DNA of 8,216 nt from an uncultured Bacillota bacterium (GCA_946410475.1 CAMKAM010000063.1:1-8216), one strand, 5' to 3'; counted from the first letter of the stretch, positions 1-7,223 are shown. A program made the numbers and translations. The notes: a model not told the origin generated them from the letters alone.

Positions 1-15
1 GGACTGATTCTGTAT

Positions 16-63
16 TCATGGATCAGCTGGTACGTCGTTATTCCTTTTTCTTCTGTTGTTCAT
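16..63 (-). CDS. Possible 15-codon ORF after leuS, overlapping a possible next gene start
   Basis: Downstream of the leuS TAG the minus strand has GGAGG followed after 3 nt by ATG. The ORF it opens would encode a basic 15-residue peptide, MNNRRKRNNDVPADP. Its TGA stop overlaps a second ATG (19-17) as ATGA, and the frame from that ATG runs open to the left edge with only six codons visible. The Shine-Dalgarno to start spacing is short. An alternative frame from the ATG at 73 stops after 11 codons. This could be a tiny leader coupled to a downstream gene, or chance. I see no terminator hairpin in positions 1-87. Confidence 0.2.
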   Translation of the reverse strand: MNNRRKRNNDVPADP

Positions 64-87
64 ATTCCTCCATTATCCGGAAGCGGG

Positions 88-2586
88 CTATTTCGCGACG
101 ATGTTCACGATCTTGCCCGGGACTGTGATCACCTTGACCACATTCTTGCCCTCGAGCAGCTCCTTGATCTTATCAGCAGCCATAGCCTGTTCTTCGATCG
201 CTTCCTTAGACGCATCCTTTGCGACCTCGATCCTGTCCTTGACCTTTCCGTTGATCTGGACGACCATCTGGACGGTATCGAGAGTGATGGCGCTTTCATC
301 ATACGAAGGCCATGACTGATCGTAGATCAGATCATCGTGACCTGTGTGCTGCCACATCTCTTCGCAAACGTGCGGAACGAACGGTGAGAGGACGAGCATC
401 AGCCTGTTGATGCAGAATCTGAACAGCTCGGGGTTCATCTCTCCGTCCTTGTATTTGTACATTTCGTTGACCAGCTCCATGATCGAACTGATCGCTGTAT
501 TGAAGGCGAATTTTCTGATGTCTTCTCCGACCTTCTTTACAGTAAGGTTGAGTCTGTAAACCAACTTCTTATCGGCGTCGTTCTTCGCTTCTTCGCTCAT
601 TTCGCCGTTTCCGTACTCCTCAACGAAGTCGTAAACGAGTCTGTATACCCTGTTGATGAAGCGGTAGCTTCCCTCAACGCCTGCCTCGGACCAGTCGAGC
701 TCTCTTTCCGGCGGTGCGGCGAAGAGGATGAACATCCTTGCCGTGTCGGCGCCGTACTTGTCGATGATCTCAGCCGGGCTGACGACGTTGCCGAGCGATT
801 TGCTCATCTTGGCTTTGACGTAGTTGCCGTTCTTGTCTGTGTAGCCCTTGATTACCATGCCCTGAGTAAGCAGGTTCTCAAACGGCTCTTCATATTTCGT
901 CAGACCCAGATCGTAGAGTACCATCTGGAAGAAGCGCGCATAGAGCAGGTGCATCGTCGCGTGCTCGATTCCTCCGATGTACTGGTCTACGTTCATCCAG
1001 TAGTCAGCCTTTTCCTTGTTGAAGGCTTCCTTGTCGTTCTGCGGGTCAGTGTATCTGAGCATGTACCATGAGGAGTCGAGGAATGTATCCATCGTGTCGA
1101 CTTCTCTTCTTGCCGGCTTTCCGCAGCACGGGCATGTGACGCCTTCCTGGAAGGTCTTGCTCGTCGTGATCGGGGAGTCGCCTGTTCCTGTGAACTCGAC
1201 GTCTGTCGGCAGCATTACCGGAAGGTTCTCTTCCTTCTCAGGAACCCATCCGCAGTCGTCGCACCAGATCATCGGGATCGGGCAGCCCCAGTAGCGCTGA
1301 CGCGAGATGATCCAGTCTCTCATCTTATATGTGATGGTGTGATGTCCCCATCCCTGCTCTTCAATGTATTTCTCCATAGCCGGGATAGCGTCACGCCAGT
1401 CCATTCCGTTGAACTGTCCGGAGTTGATGACCTTTCCTTCTGCGAGGAAGGCTTCTTTCAGGTCGTTCGGGTCGATCGAGGGATCTTCCGGCTGGATCGT
1501 CGGGATGATCTCGAGGCCGAACTTCTTCGCGAAGTCGAAGTCACGCTGGTCGTGAGCCGGCACGCCCATTACGGCGCCTGTTCCGTAGCCCATGAGTACG
1601 TAGTCCGTGATGAAGATCGGGACCTTCTTTCCTGTCAGTCTGTTGATAGCGTAGGAATCGATGAATACGCCCGTCTTCTCCTTGCCCTCTGCCGTTCTTT
1701 CGATCTCGGACTTCATGGAGCACTCGCGGATGTATTTTCTCGCTTCTTCCTCACACGGTTTTCCCTTGATGAGCTCTTCAACGAACGGATGCTCAGGCGA
1801 AAGTACCATGAACGTTACGCCGTACGTTGTGTCCGCCCTTGTCGTGAATACTTCGATGACTTTGTCGGATCCATCGATCGGGAACGTCATGTTCGCGCCC
1901 TTGCTCTTACCGATCCAGTTTCTCTGCATCGTCCTTACGCTGTCCGGCCATCCGCCGAGCTTCGTGTCGATGTTCGCCAGCAGTCTCTCAGCATAAGCAG
2001 TCGTCTTGAAGTTCCACTGCGAGAGCTTTTTCTTCTCGACGACGGAGCCGCAGCGCTCGCACTCGCCCTGCCATACCTGCTCGTTGGCAAGTACCGTCTT
2101 GCAGGACGGGCACCAGTTGACGTCAGTATCTTTTTTGTAAGCGACGCCCTTCTTGAAGAACTGGATGAATATCCACTGCATCCACTTCATGTAGAGCGGA
2201 TCGCACGAATAGATCTTTCTGTCCCAGTCGTAGGAGATACCCATCGTCTTGAGCTGGGCATCCATCTCGTCCATGTTCTCATGTGTCCATTTGCTCGGCT
2301 CTACGCCGTGCTCTATAGCTGCGTTCTCCGCGGGAAGACCGAAAGCGTCGTACCCGATCGGATGGAGGACGTTATATCCTTCCATCTTCTTGGATCTTGC
2401 GACTACGTCGCCGATCGCGTAGTTTCTGAGGTGTCCCATGTGGAGTTTGCCCGACGGATACGGGTACATTACGAGGTCGTAGAACTTTTTCTTGTTCGGA
2501 TCCTCTGTCACATGGAATGAATTCCTCTCTTCCCATATTTTCTGCCACTTTTTCTCAACGGTTCCCGCGTTGTATCTTCTTTCCAT
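88..2586 (-). CDS. leuS: Leucyl-tRNA synthetase
   Basis: Class Ia synthetase that charges tRNA-Leu and proofreads mischarged products in the cytoplasm. It is complete at 832 residues, a normal bacterial length. The HIGH motif is HMGH (49-52) within YPYPSGKLHMGHLRNY, and KMSKS is at 593-597 followed by LGNVVSP. The editing domain (CP1, about 225-415) carries the threonine-rich TTRADTTYG (248-256) and GVPAHDQRD (341-349) with the conserved editing Asp346. Two cysteine sets are visible: C159/C162 with C176/C179, and C442/C445 with C485/C488, each able to form a zinc site. An anticodon-binding helical domain (about 640-765) precedes the C-terminal domain with VQINGKVKDRIEV (776-788). The start is set by the ribosome binding site in the rsfS end, 3 nt beyond the rsfS stop. 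No T-box or other leader separates it from the upstream gene. Confidence 0.98.
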   Translation of the reverse strand: MERRYNAGTVEKKWQKIWEERNSFHVTEDPNKKKFYDLVMYPYPSGKLHMGHLRNYAIGDVVARSKKMEGYNVLHPIGYDAFGLPAENAAIEHGVEPSKWTHENMDEMDAQLKTMGISYDWDRKIYSCDPLYMKWMQWIFIQFFKKGVAYKKDTDVNWCPSCKTVLANEQVWQGECERCGSVVEKKKLSQWNFKTTAYAERLLANIDTKLGGWPDSVRTMQRNWIGKSKGANMTFPIDGSDKVIEVFTTRADTTYGVTFMVLSPEHPFVEELIKGKPCEEEARKYIRECSMKSEIERTAEGKEKTGVFIDSYAINRLTGKKVPIFITDYVLMGYGTGAVMGVPAHDQRDFDFAKKFGLEIIPTIQPEDPSIDPNDLKEAFLAEGKVINSGQFNGMDWRDAIPAMEKYIEEQGWGHHTITYKMRDWIISRQRYWGCPIPMIWCDDCGWVPEKEENLPVMLPTDVEFTGTGDSPITTSKTFQEGVTCPCCGKPARREVDTMDTFLDSSWYMLRYTDPQNDKEAFNKEKADYWMNVDQYIGGIEHATMHLLYARFFQMVLYDLGLTKYEEPFENLLTQGMVIKGYTDKNGNYVKAKMSKSLGNVVSPAEIIDKYGADTARMFILFAAPPERELDWSEAGVEGSYRFINRVYRLVYDFVEEYGNGEMSEEAKNDADKKLVYRLNLTVKKVGEDIRKFAFNTAISSIMELVNEMYKYKDGEMNPELFRFCINRLMLVLSPFVPHVCEEMWQHTGHDDLIYDQSWPSYDESAITLDTVQMVVQINGKVKDRIEVAKDASKEAIEEQAMAADKIKELLEGKNVVKVITVPGKIVNIVAK

Positions 2587-2589
2587 TAC

Positions 2590-2934
2590 TTACTCCTCCG
2601 GTATGATCTTTTCACAGTCGGCCCAGACCTTCTCGATGTTGTATCTTTCCCTCATCTCAGTCGTGAGGATGTTGACTATCATATCGCCGTAATCCATCAG
2701 TATCCAGCCCGATTCCTTCGTTCCTTCTATGCTTCTTACGAGAACGCCTTCCTCGGCCATTTTGTCCTCGACTTCGTCTGTCAGGGCAGCAATCAGCCTT
2801 TCGTTGCTGCCCGACGCTAGGACGAGGTAATCTGCGAATGAAGATTTTTCACCGATGTCGATTATGACTATGTCAGTACCCTGTTTGTCGTCCAGCGCTT
2901 TTGCAGCTGTGAGAGCCAGCTCTCTTGTGTCCAT
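2590..2934 (-). CDS. rsfS: Ribosomal silencing factor RsfS, possible separate product from an internal start
   Basis: Starting at the internal ATG (codon 200 of the larger frame) gives a 114-residue protein of the usual RsfS length. It begins with MDTRELALTAAKAL, as free-standing RsfS proteins do. A Shine-Dalgarno-like AAAGGGG lies 10 nt upstream. RsfS binds uL14 on the large ribosomal subunit and prevents 70S assembly when nutrients are scarce. The core motifs are SSFADYLVLASG (31-42), SNERLIAAL (43-51) and GWILMDYGDMIVNIL (76-90). The end is set by TAA at 2592-2590, and the final Pro-Glu-Glu codons contain the leuS ribosome binding site. The domain assignment is secure; whether it is made as a separate polypeptide is inferred from the start signals alone. 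This entry overlaps the fused frame and is its alternative reading. Confidence 0.6.
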   Translation of the reverse strand: MDTRELALTAAKALDDKQGTDIVIIDIGEKSSFADYLVLASGSNERLIAALTDEVEDKMAEEGVLVRSIEGTKESGWILMDYGDMIVNILTTEMRERYNIEKVWADCEKIIPEE

Positions 2935-3531
2935 CTTTATTGATCCCCTTTCTTTTCTAAGACTCTTATCCAATAGATCGTCTCTTGCTTCGATCGTATC
3001 TTTGTCTATTTCATCCTCTCCGAGCCCCTGCTCTTTCAGGAACCCGATAGTCCCTTCCAGCGACATCAGGCATGCGGTGTCAAGATCCGTCTCAGCCTGC
3101 TTCCTGATATCATCCACTCCGGGATAATCGCGGCCTTTCTCTATAGCGTCAGCCAGGAAGACTATCTTCTCCAGAGTCGTCATCCCTTTCCGCCCCGTCG
3201 TGTGGTAGGATACGGCATCGAGTATCTCCCTGTCATCTATGCCAAGGTCCCTCTCCATCATCGCCGCGGCGAGCTTCGAATGAGAAAGATTCGCGTTGTT
3301 CTTGTATCTTTCCTCTATACCGAATTCATCTATGAGAGCGTTCAGTGTCTCATCGTCCCTGCCCCTGTAAACGTCGTGGCAGATGACGGCGACCTCCGCC
3401 TTATCCTCGTCCGCCCCGAACCTTTCGGCCATCGCGAGCGCGCATTCCAAGACGCCCTCCGTATGGATCCGCCTCTTTTCACTCAGCTGATCCCATATGT
3501 TCTGTTTCTCAGTCCTGCTTATATAGTCCAT
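2590..3531 (-). CDS. YqeK HD-domain Ap4A hydrolase fused in frame to ribosomal silencing factor RsfS
   Basis: One uninterrupted 313-codon frame holds two families normally encoded separately. Residues 1-199 are YqeK, an HD-superfamily phosphohydrolase whose characterised members symmetrically split diadenosine tetraphosphate. Its likely metal ligands are His in RIHTEG (23), HD in ICHDVYR (51-52), His in LSHSK (83), His in YHTTGR (109) and Asp in LADAIE (127); the usual Lys after HD is Arg. LEKIVFLADAIE and GRDYPGVDD are also typical. Residues 200-313 form a complete RsfS/Iojap domain (ADYLVLASGS, then SGWILMDYGDMIVNI), which binds ribosomal protein uL14 and blocks subunit joining in starvation. 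The linker is only about 15 residues. The ATG at 3531 is the only standard start before the HD domain, overlaps nadD by 23 bp and has a weak ribosome binding site. The rsfS ATG with its own Shine-Dalgarno persists at 2934, so fusion, dual products and a frame error all remain possible. Confidence 0.85.
   Translation of the reverse strand: MDYISRTEKQNIWDQLSEKRRIHTEGVLECALAMAERFGADEDKAEVAVICHDVYRGRDDETLNALIDEFGIEERYKNNANLSHSKLAAAMMERDLGIDDREILDAVSYHTTGRKGMTTLEKIVFLADAIEKGRDYPGVDDIRKQAETDLDTACLMSLEGTIGFLKEQGLGEDEIDKDTIEARDDLLDKSLRKERGSIKMDTRELALTAAKALDDKQGTDIVIIDIGEKSSFADYLVLASGSNERLIAALTDEVEDKMAEEGVLVRSIEGTKESGWILMDYGDMIVNILTTEMRERYNIEKVWADCEKIIPEE
2593..2599 (-). promoter_or_regulatory. Ribosome binding site of leuS inside the rsfS 3' end
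   Basis: The minus strand reads GGAGGAG in the final Pro-Glu-Glu codons of rsfS, immediately before its TAA stop, and 6 nt before the leuS ATG at 2586. The arrangement matches the hemZ-hisS junction and supports coupled translation. Confidence 0.85.
2945..2951 (-). promoter_or_regulatory. Internal ribosome binding site before the rsfS start
   Basis: Read on the minus strand this is AAAGGGG, 10 nt before the ATG at 2934, inside the linker of the yqeK-rsfS frame. The match is weaker than AGGAGG and the spacing slightly long. Its position exactly at the domain boundary argues that it is a relic or a working start signal for RsfS. Confidence 0.5.
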
Positions 3532-4120
3532 TTGCCTGTATATATTTTTCTACTCCCGGCGTCACCAGTTTGTCAATAGGCCTGCCTTCGCGGACCCTCT
3601 CCCTTATCATCGTCGATGATATGTCGAGACGCTCGTTATTGATGACGACCGAACGCGTACCGTACTTTTCAAAGTACTCCTGCCTCTTCGCTTCAAGCTC
3701 TTCGACAGGATATCCCGGCCTGTCGCAGGCGATGAAGCTGTTCGTCCTCAGAAGATGCTCTGCCTCCGTCCACGTGTCGAGCTTCGTAAAGGTGTCGCTG
3801 CCCGTTATGAACCACAACTCGTCATCCTTCTTCAGTCTCTCGCGCAGCTCGTCGAGGGTCCTGTATGTATACGAGACGCCTTCGAGGTCCTTCTCCAGCC
3901 TCGATACGCTCAGCCCGTCGCGCTCTGCGCAGGCGATCTTCAGCATCATATATCTCTCCTCGAACGAAGAGATCTCTTCGTCCAGTTTGAACGGCTGCAG
4001 TTTGGCCGGCATGAATATGACTTCGTCCACTTCCGTCTGCTCCAGGACGTCTCTGGCTATGGAGAGATGTCCGAGGTGGACGGGGTCGAACGTTCCACCG
4101 ATCACGGCATATGTCGTCAT
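3509..4120 (-). CDS. nadD: Nicotinate-nucleotide adenylyltransferase
   Basis: Transfers AMP from ATP to nicotinate mononucleotide to give nicotinic acid adenine dinucleotide, the penultimate step of NAD synthesis. The 203-residue length fits the family. The nucleotidyltransferase signature GGTFDPVHLGHL is at 8-19, with catalytic-type His15 and His18. The second nucleotide-binding motif ISSTMIRERV is at 167-176, and ITGSDTFTKLDTW (105-117) matches the family's aspartate-containing segment. The usual PPHK-like stretch reads QPFK (42-45), so the common His is Phe; I recall this variant in some Bacillota. The start has a good ribosome binding site. The end overlaps the yqeK start by 23 bp, which suggests translational coupling, and a nadD-yqeK pair is the normal neighbourhood in Bacillota. 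Confidence 0.95.
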   Translation of the reverse strand: MTTYAVIGGTFDPVHLGHLSIARDVLEQTEVDEVIFMPAKLQPFKLDEEISSFEERYMMLKIACAERDGLSVSRLEKDLEGVSYTYRTLDELRERLKKDDELWFITGSDTFTKLDTWTEAEHLLRTNSFIACDRPGYPVEELEAKRQEYFEKYGTRSVVINNERLDISSTMIRERVREGRPIDKLVTPGVEKYIQANGLYKQD

Positions 4121-4129
4121 TGCTTACTG

Positions 4130-4136
4130 TCTCCTT
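4130..4136 (-). promoter_or_regulatory. Ribosome binding site of nadD overlapping the aspS stop
   Basis: On the minus strand the sequence is TAAGGAGA, in which the TAA is the aspS stop (4137-4135) and AAGGAGA forms the Shine-Dalgarno, 9 nt before the nadD ATG at 4120. The overlap points to coupled translation and supports the chosen nadD start. Confidence 0.75.
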
Positions 4137-5925
4137 ACTCGCCGTCAGCTTCCTCTTCGTCTTCGTTGACGCTGATGAACAGTTCGTCAAGCTGCTCCTG
4201 AGCTACCGGCGCAGGTGCTCCGCAGACCATGCACTGAGCGTTCTGGTTCTTCGGGAACGCCATGACGTCCCTGATGCTCTTCTCGCCCGCGAGCAGCATC
4301 ACGAGTCTGTCGAGTCCGTAAGCCAGTCCGCCGTGCGGTGGAGCTCCGTATTTGAATGCTTCGACGAGGAAGCCGAATTTCTGCTCTATATCCTCATCGG
4401 AAAGACCGAGTGCTCTGAACATCATGCTCTGCAGATCGCGGTCGTGGATCCTGATGCTTCCGCCGCCGAGCTCTACGCCGTTCAGGACGATGTCATAAGC
4501 CTTCGCGTGAGCATTGCCCGGATCCGATTCCACCTTGTCTATATCCTCATCCTTCGGCGATGTGAACGGGTGATGCATAGCCTGGTATCTTCCCTCTTCC
4601 TCGTCGTACTCGAACAGCGGGAAGTCCGTGACCCAGAGGAACTTGAAGTCGTCGTCCTTCAGAAGACCGAGCTCTCCGGCGAGATGTCTTCTCAGGAAGC
4701 CGAGCGAGTCGAATACGACCTTGTCCTTGTCCGCTACGATCAGGATGAGATCGCCTTCAGCGGCTCCGAACACTTCGCCTATCTTCGCAAGAGCGTCAGC
4801 ATCGTAGAACTTGTTGACCGATGACGAATATCCGTCCTTCGTCAGCTTGATCCAGATCATTCCGGATGCTCCGAAGCTCCTGATGTGCTCTGTCAGTTTG
4901 TCTATCTTCTTTCTCGTATACTGGTCGGCAGCTCCCGTGACGCATATGCCGCGTACGCTTCCGCCGGCCGCAAGAGCGTTGTCCACCGGCGGGAACTCAT
5001 GTCCTGCCATGACGCCCTCGAGGTCCTTAAGTTCGAATCCGAATCTGAGGTCCGGCTTGTCCGAACCGAAGCGTGTCATCGCCTCATCGTACTTCATCCT
5101 GAGGAAAGGTGTCTCGACATCGACGCCCATAGCTTCCTTCATCAGTCTCTTGATGAAGCCTTCCTGCATGGTCATGATGTCGTCTTCGTCGACGAAGCTC
5201 ATCTCGAGGTCGATCTGTGTGAACTCCGGCTGACGGTCAGCTCTGAGGTCTTCGTCTCTGAAGCACTTGGCTATCTGCATGTAGCGGTCGCATCCGCTGA
5301 CCATGAGAAGCTGCTTGAACATCTGCGGCGACTGCGGAAGAGCATAGAACTCTCCAGCCCTCGTCCTGCTCGGTACGATATAGTCTCTTGCTCCTTCCGG
5401 AGTCGACTTGATCAGTATCGGTGTCTCTATCTCGCAGAAGCCGTTCTCATCGAAGTAGTCGCGGCAGATCTTCATGATCTTGTGCCTGAACATGAGGTTC
5501 TTCTGCATCTGCGGTTTTCTCAGGTCGAGATATCTGTATCTGAGCCTGAGGTCGTCGCTTACGTTATCGTCGTCCTTTACGTAGATCGGCGGCGTCTCGC
5601 TTGTCGCGTAGATTTCGAGATCCGGTGCGAATATCTCGATCTCGCCCGTCTTCATGTCCGGGTTCACCGATTCACGTTTCTTTACCTCTCCCTTGATGCC
5701 GACTACGTATTCGCTTCTCAGCGAGTCCGCCTTATCGAACAGTTCCTTCGGGATGTCGTCGTTGAAAACGACCTGCACGATCCCCTGCTTGTCTCTGATG
5801 TCGCAGAAGATGAGACCGCCGAGGTTCCTCCTCTTCGCGACCCATCCGTTGATCGTGACGTTTCTTCCTATGTCGTCTGCGGTCAGTGAACCGCACATAT
5901 CTGTCCTTTTGAATAACTCTGCCAT
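4135..5925 (-). CDS. aspS: Aspartyl-tRNA synthetase, bacterial type
   Basis: Class IIb synthetase that charges tRNA-Asp with aspartate in the cytoplasm. At 596 residues it has the bacterial layout: an N-terminal OB-fold anticodon-binding domain (about 1-110), a class II catalytic core, and an inserted GAD domain (about 290-420). Visible landmarks are TPEGARDY (175-182), ALPQSPQ (195-201), motif 2 with FRDEDLRADRQPEF (222-235), HHPFTSPKDED (451-461) and motif 3 with GGLAYGLDRL (532-541). The anticodon loop contact in RRNLGG is Leu35, aligned with Leu30 of the E. coli enzyme; this suits a discriminating AspRS but does not prove it. The C-terminus reads CMVCGAP where many homologues have a Leu-Met-Thr type sequence, and it ends in a short acidic tail (587-596). 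The stop is 14 nt before nadD, and its TAA lies against the nadD ribosome binding site. Confidence 0.97.
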   Translation of the reverse strand: MAELFKRTDMCGSLTADDIGRNVTINGWVAKRRNLGGLIFCDIRDKQGIVQVVFNDDIPKELFDKADSLRSEYVVGIKGEVKKRESVNPDMKTGEIEIFAPDLEIYATSETPPIYVKDDDNVSDDLRLRYRYLDLRKPQMQKNLMFRHKIMKICRDYFDENGFCEIETPILIKSTPEGARDYIVPSRTRAGEFYALPQSPQMFKQLLMVSGCDRYMQIAKCFRDEDLRADRQPEFTQIDLEMSFVDEDDIMTMQEGFIKRLMKEAMGVDVETPFLRMKYDEAMTRFGSDKPDLRFGFELKDLEGVMAGHEFPPVDNALAAGGSVRGICVTGAADQYTRKKIDKLTEHIRSFGASGMIWIKLTKDGYSSSVNKFYDADALAKIGEVFGAAEGDLILIVADKDKVVFDSLGFLRRHLAGELGLLKDDDFKFLWVTDFPLFEYDEEEGRYQAMHHPFTSPKDEDIDKVESDPGNAHAKAYDIVLNGVELGGGSIRIHDRDLQSMMFRALGLSDEDIEQKFGFLVEAFKYGAPPHGGLAYGLDRLVMLLAGEKSIRDVMAFPKNQNAQCMVCGAPAPVAQEQLDELFISVNEDEEEADGE

Positions 5926-5931
5926 TTTCTG

Positions 5932-5938
5932 ATCTCCT
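5932..5938 (-). promoter_or_regulatory. Ribosome binding site of aspS
   Basis: On the minus strand this reads AGGAGAT, 6 nt upstream of the aspS ATG at 5925. It sits in the 47-nt hisS-aspS spacer (5926-5972). I see no stem-loop, terminator or clear promoter in that spacer, and it is too short for a T-box leader. Confidence 0.75.
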
Positions 5939-5972
5939 GTTATCCTTCTGTATTTGCTGTGTCCCTATTCGC

Positions 5973-7220
5973 TTACTTTATGAAAGCTTCGATCTCTTCG
6001 AACGGAACTTCCTGCTGCTCGCTCGTCGCCATAGTCTTGACTACGGCCTTGCCGTTCGCTATCTCGTCGTCACCGATGACTATCGTATACTTTGATCCGA
6101 GTCTGTCAGCGAGTTTGAACTGACCTTTCATGTTCCTTGCCATGTCGTCCATCTCGATGTGCAGCCCTTCTTTTCTGAGCTGTCTCATAAGACCGAGTCC
6201 CTTCTTCTTTCCGGCGTCTCCGATGAATGCGATGAAAGCGTCAGCGCCTTCCGGCTCGGGTATCTCGATGCCGCTCTCCTCCATCGTTATGAGGAGTCTC
6301 TCTATGCCAAGCCCGAATCCGACTCCCGGTATCGGAGGTCCTCCCAGAGTCTCGGAGAGGTGGTCGTATCTGCCTCCGCCGCATACGGTGTTCTGAGCGC
6401 CCAGCTTCGTGGAGATGAACTCGAACGCCGTCTTCGTGTAATAGTCGAGTCCTCTTACGATGCCCGGGTCGACTTCATATTCGATACCGAGTGCATCGAG
6501 GTCAGCCTGCAGATCTTCGAAAGCTCCGCGGCACTCGTCACAGAGGTAATCTATCATCCTCGGAGCGCCCTCGACGGCCTTTTGATCCTCCGGTGATTTG
6601 CAGTCGAGGATCCTTATCGGGTTCCTCTCATATCTGTCCTTGCATGTATCGCAAAGTCCGTCGTACTTCGGAGCCAGGAATTCCTTGAGGACCTTCTTGT
6701 ACTCCTCCCGGCACTTCGGGCATCCGATGCTGTTGATGTGGAGCTTGACGTCTTTGATACCCATCTCATCCAGGAAGTCCGCACCCAGAGCGATGATCTC
6801 GGCGTCAGCCATCATGTCGTTCGTTCCGAAGACCTCGACACCGAACTGGTGGAAAGCACGGAGCCTTCCCGCCTGCGGCTTCTCATATCTGAAGCATGAG
6901 ATATCGTAAAAGTATTTTCCCGGCTGTACATCAGCGTAGAGTTTGTTCTCGACCATCGCCCTTACTACAGGCGCTGTCCCCTCGGGACGCAGCGTCAGGC
7001 TCCTCTTCGCCTGCTCCCATGTGTACATCTCCTTCTGCACGATGTCAGTCGTATCTCCAACGCCTCTTTTGAAGAGTTCGGTGTGTTCAAACTCAGGCGT
7101 CCTTATCTCTTTGAATCCATAGCGCCTGCACATATCTCTGAACGCATCCTCGACAAAGTGCCATTTGTACACTTCTCTGGGCAGTGTGTCCTTCGTCCCT
7201 TTAGGCGCGTTTGTAAGCAT
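5973..7220 (-). CDS. hisS: Histidyl-tRNA synthetase
   Basis: Class II aminoacyl-tRNA synthetase that charges tRNA-His with histidine in the cytoplasm. The 415-residue length is typical. The protein opens with a conserved APKGTKDTLP segment and RPEGTAPVVRA follows at 78-88. Motif 2 is FRYEKPQAGR (110-119). The HisRS-specific histidine-binding signatures are RGLDYY (256-261) and the GGGRYDHL stretch (281-288), and motif 3, GFGLGIERLL, ends near 310 with Arg308. Residues from about 325 form the C-terminal anticodon-binding domain. The insertion before the HisA signature carries paired cysteines, C167/C170, C190/C193 and C227/C230, plus C207, which could bind a metal; that is inference. The ATG is chosen from the perfect ribosome binding site 7 nt upstream. 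The gene starts 3 nt after hemZ and ends 47 nt before aspS. Confidence 0.97.
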   Translation of the reverse strand: MLTNAPKGTKDTLPREVYKWHFVEDAFRDMCRRYGFKEIRTPEFEHTELFKRGVGDTTDIVQKEMYTWEQAKRSLTLRPEGTAPVVRAMVENKLYADVQPGKYFYDISCFRYEKPQAGRLRAFHQFGVEVFGTNDMMADAEIIALGADFLDEMGIKDVKLHINSIGCPKCREEYKKVLKEFLAPKYDGLCDTCKDRYERNPIRILDCKSPEDQKAVEGAPRMIDYLCDECRGAFEDLQADLDALGIEYEVDPGIVRGLDYYTKTAFEFISTKLGAQNTVCGGGRYDHLSETLGGPPIPGVGFGLGIERLLITMEESGIEIPEPEGADAFIAFIGDAGKKKGLGLMRQLRKEGLHIEMDDMARNMKGQFKLADRLGSKYTIVIGDDEIANGKAVVKTMATSEQQEVPFEEIEAFIK

Positions 7221-7223
7221 ATA

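Noticed and set aside
1339..2520. Long plus-strand open frame of 393 codons opposite leuS
   Set aside because: It lies wholly within leuS on the other strand, its translation resembles no family I know, and it has an Arg/Val/Leu-rich composition typical of an antisense shadow of a codon-biased gene.
2935..2960. Programmed ribosomal frameshift between yqeK and rsfS
   Set aside because: No frameshift is needed because the two domains already share a frame, and the A and G runs do not form a canonical slippery heptamer with a visible downstream structure.
4885..5889. Plus-strand open frame of 334 codons opposite aspS
   Set aside because: It mirrors the conserved aspS frame, shows no recognisable motif, and has no supporting operon context on the plus strand.
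4135..5925. Non-discriminating AspRS that also charges tRNA-Asn
   Set aside because: The residue aligned with E. coli Leu30 is Leu, not the His often linked with relaxed specificity. This is weak evidence, and the genome content for AsnRS and GatCAB is not visible.
5926..5972. Promoter, attenuator or terminator between hisS and aspS
   Set aside because: The 47-nt spacer shows only a ribosome binding site; no stem followed by a T-run and no convincing -35/-10 pair could be seen.
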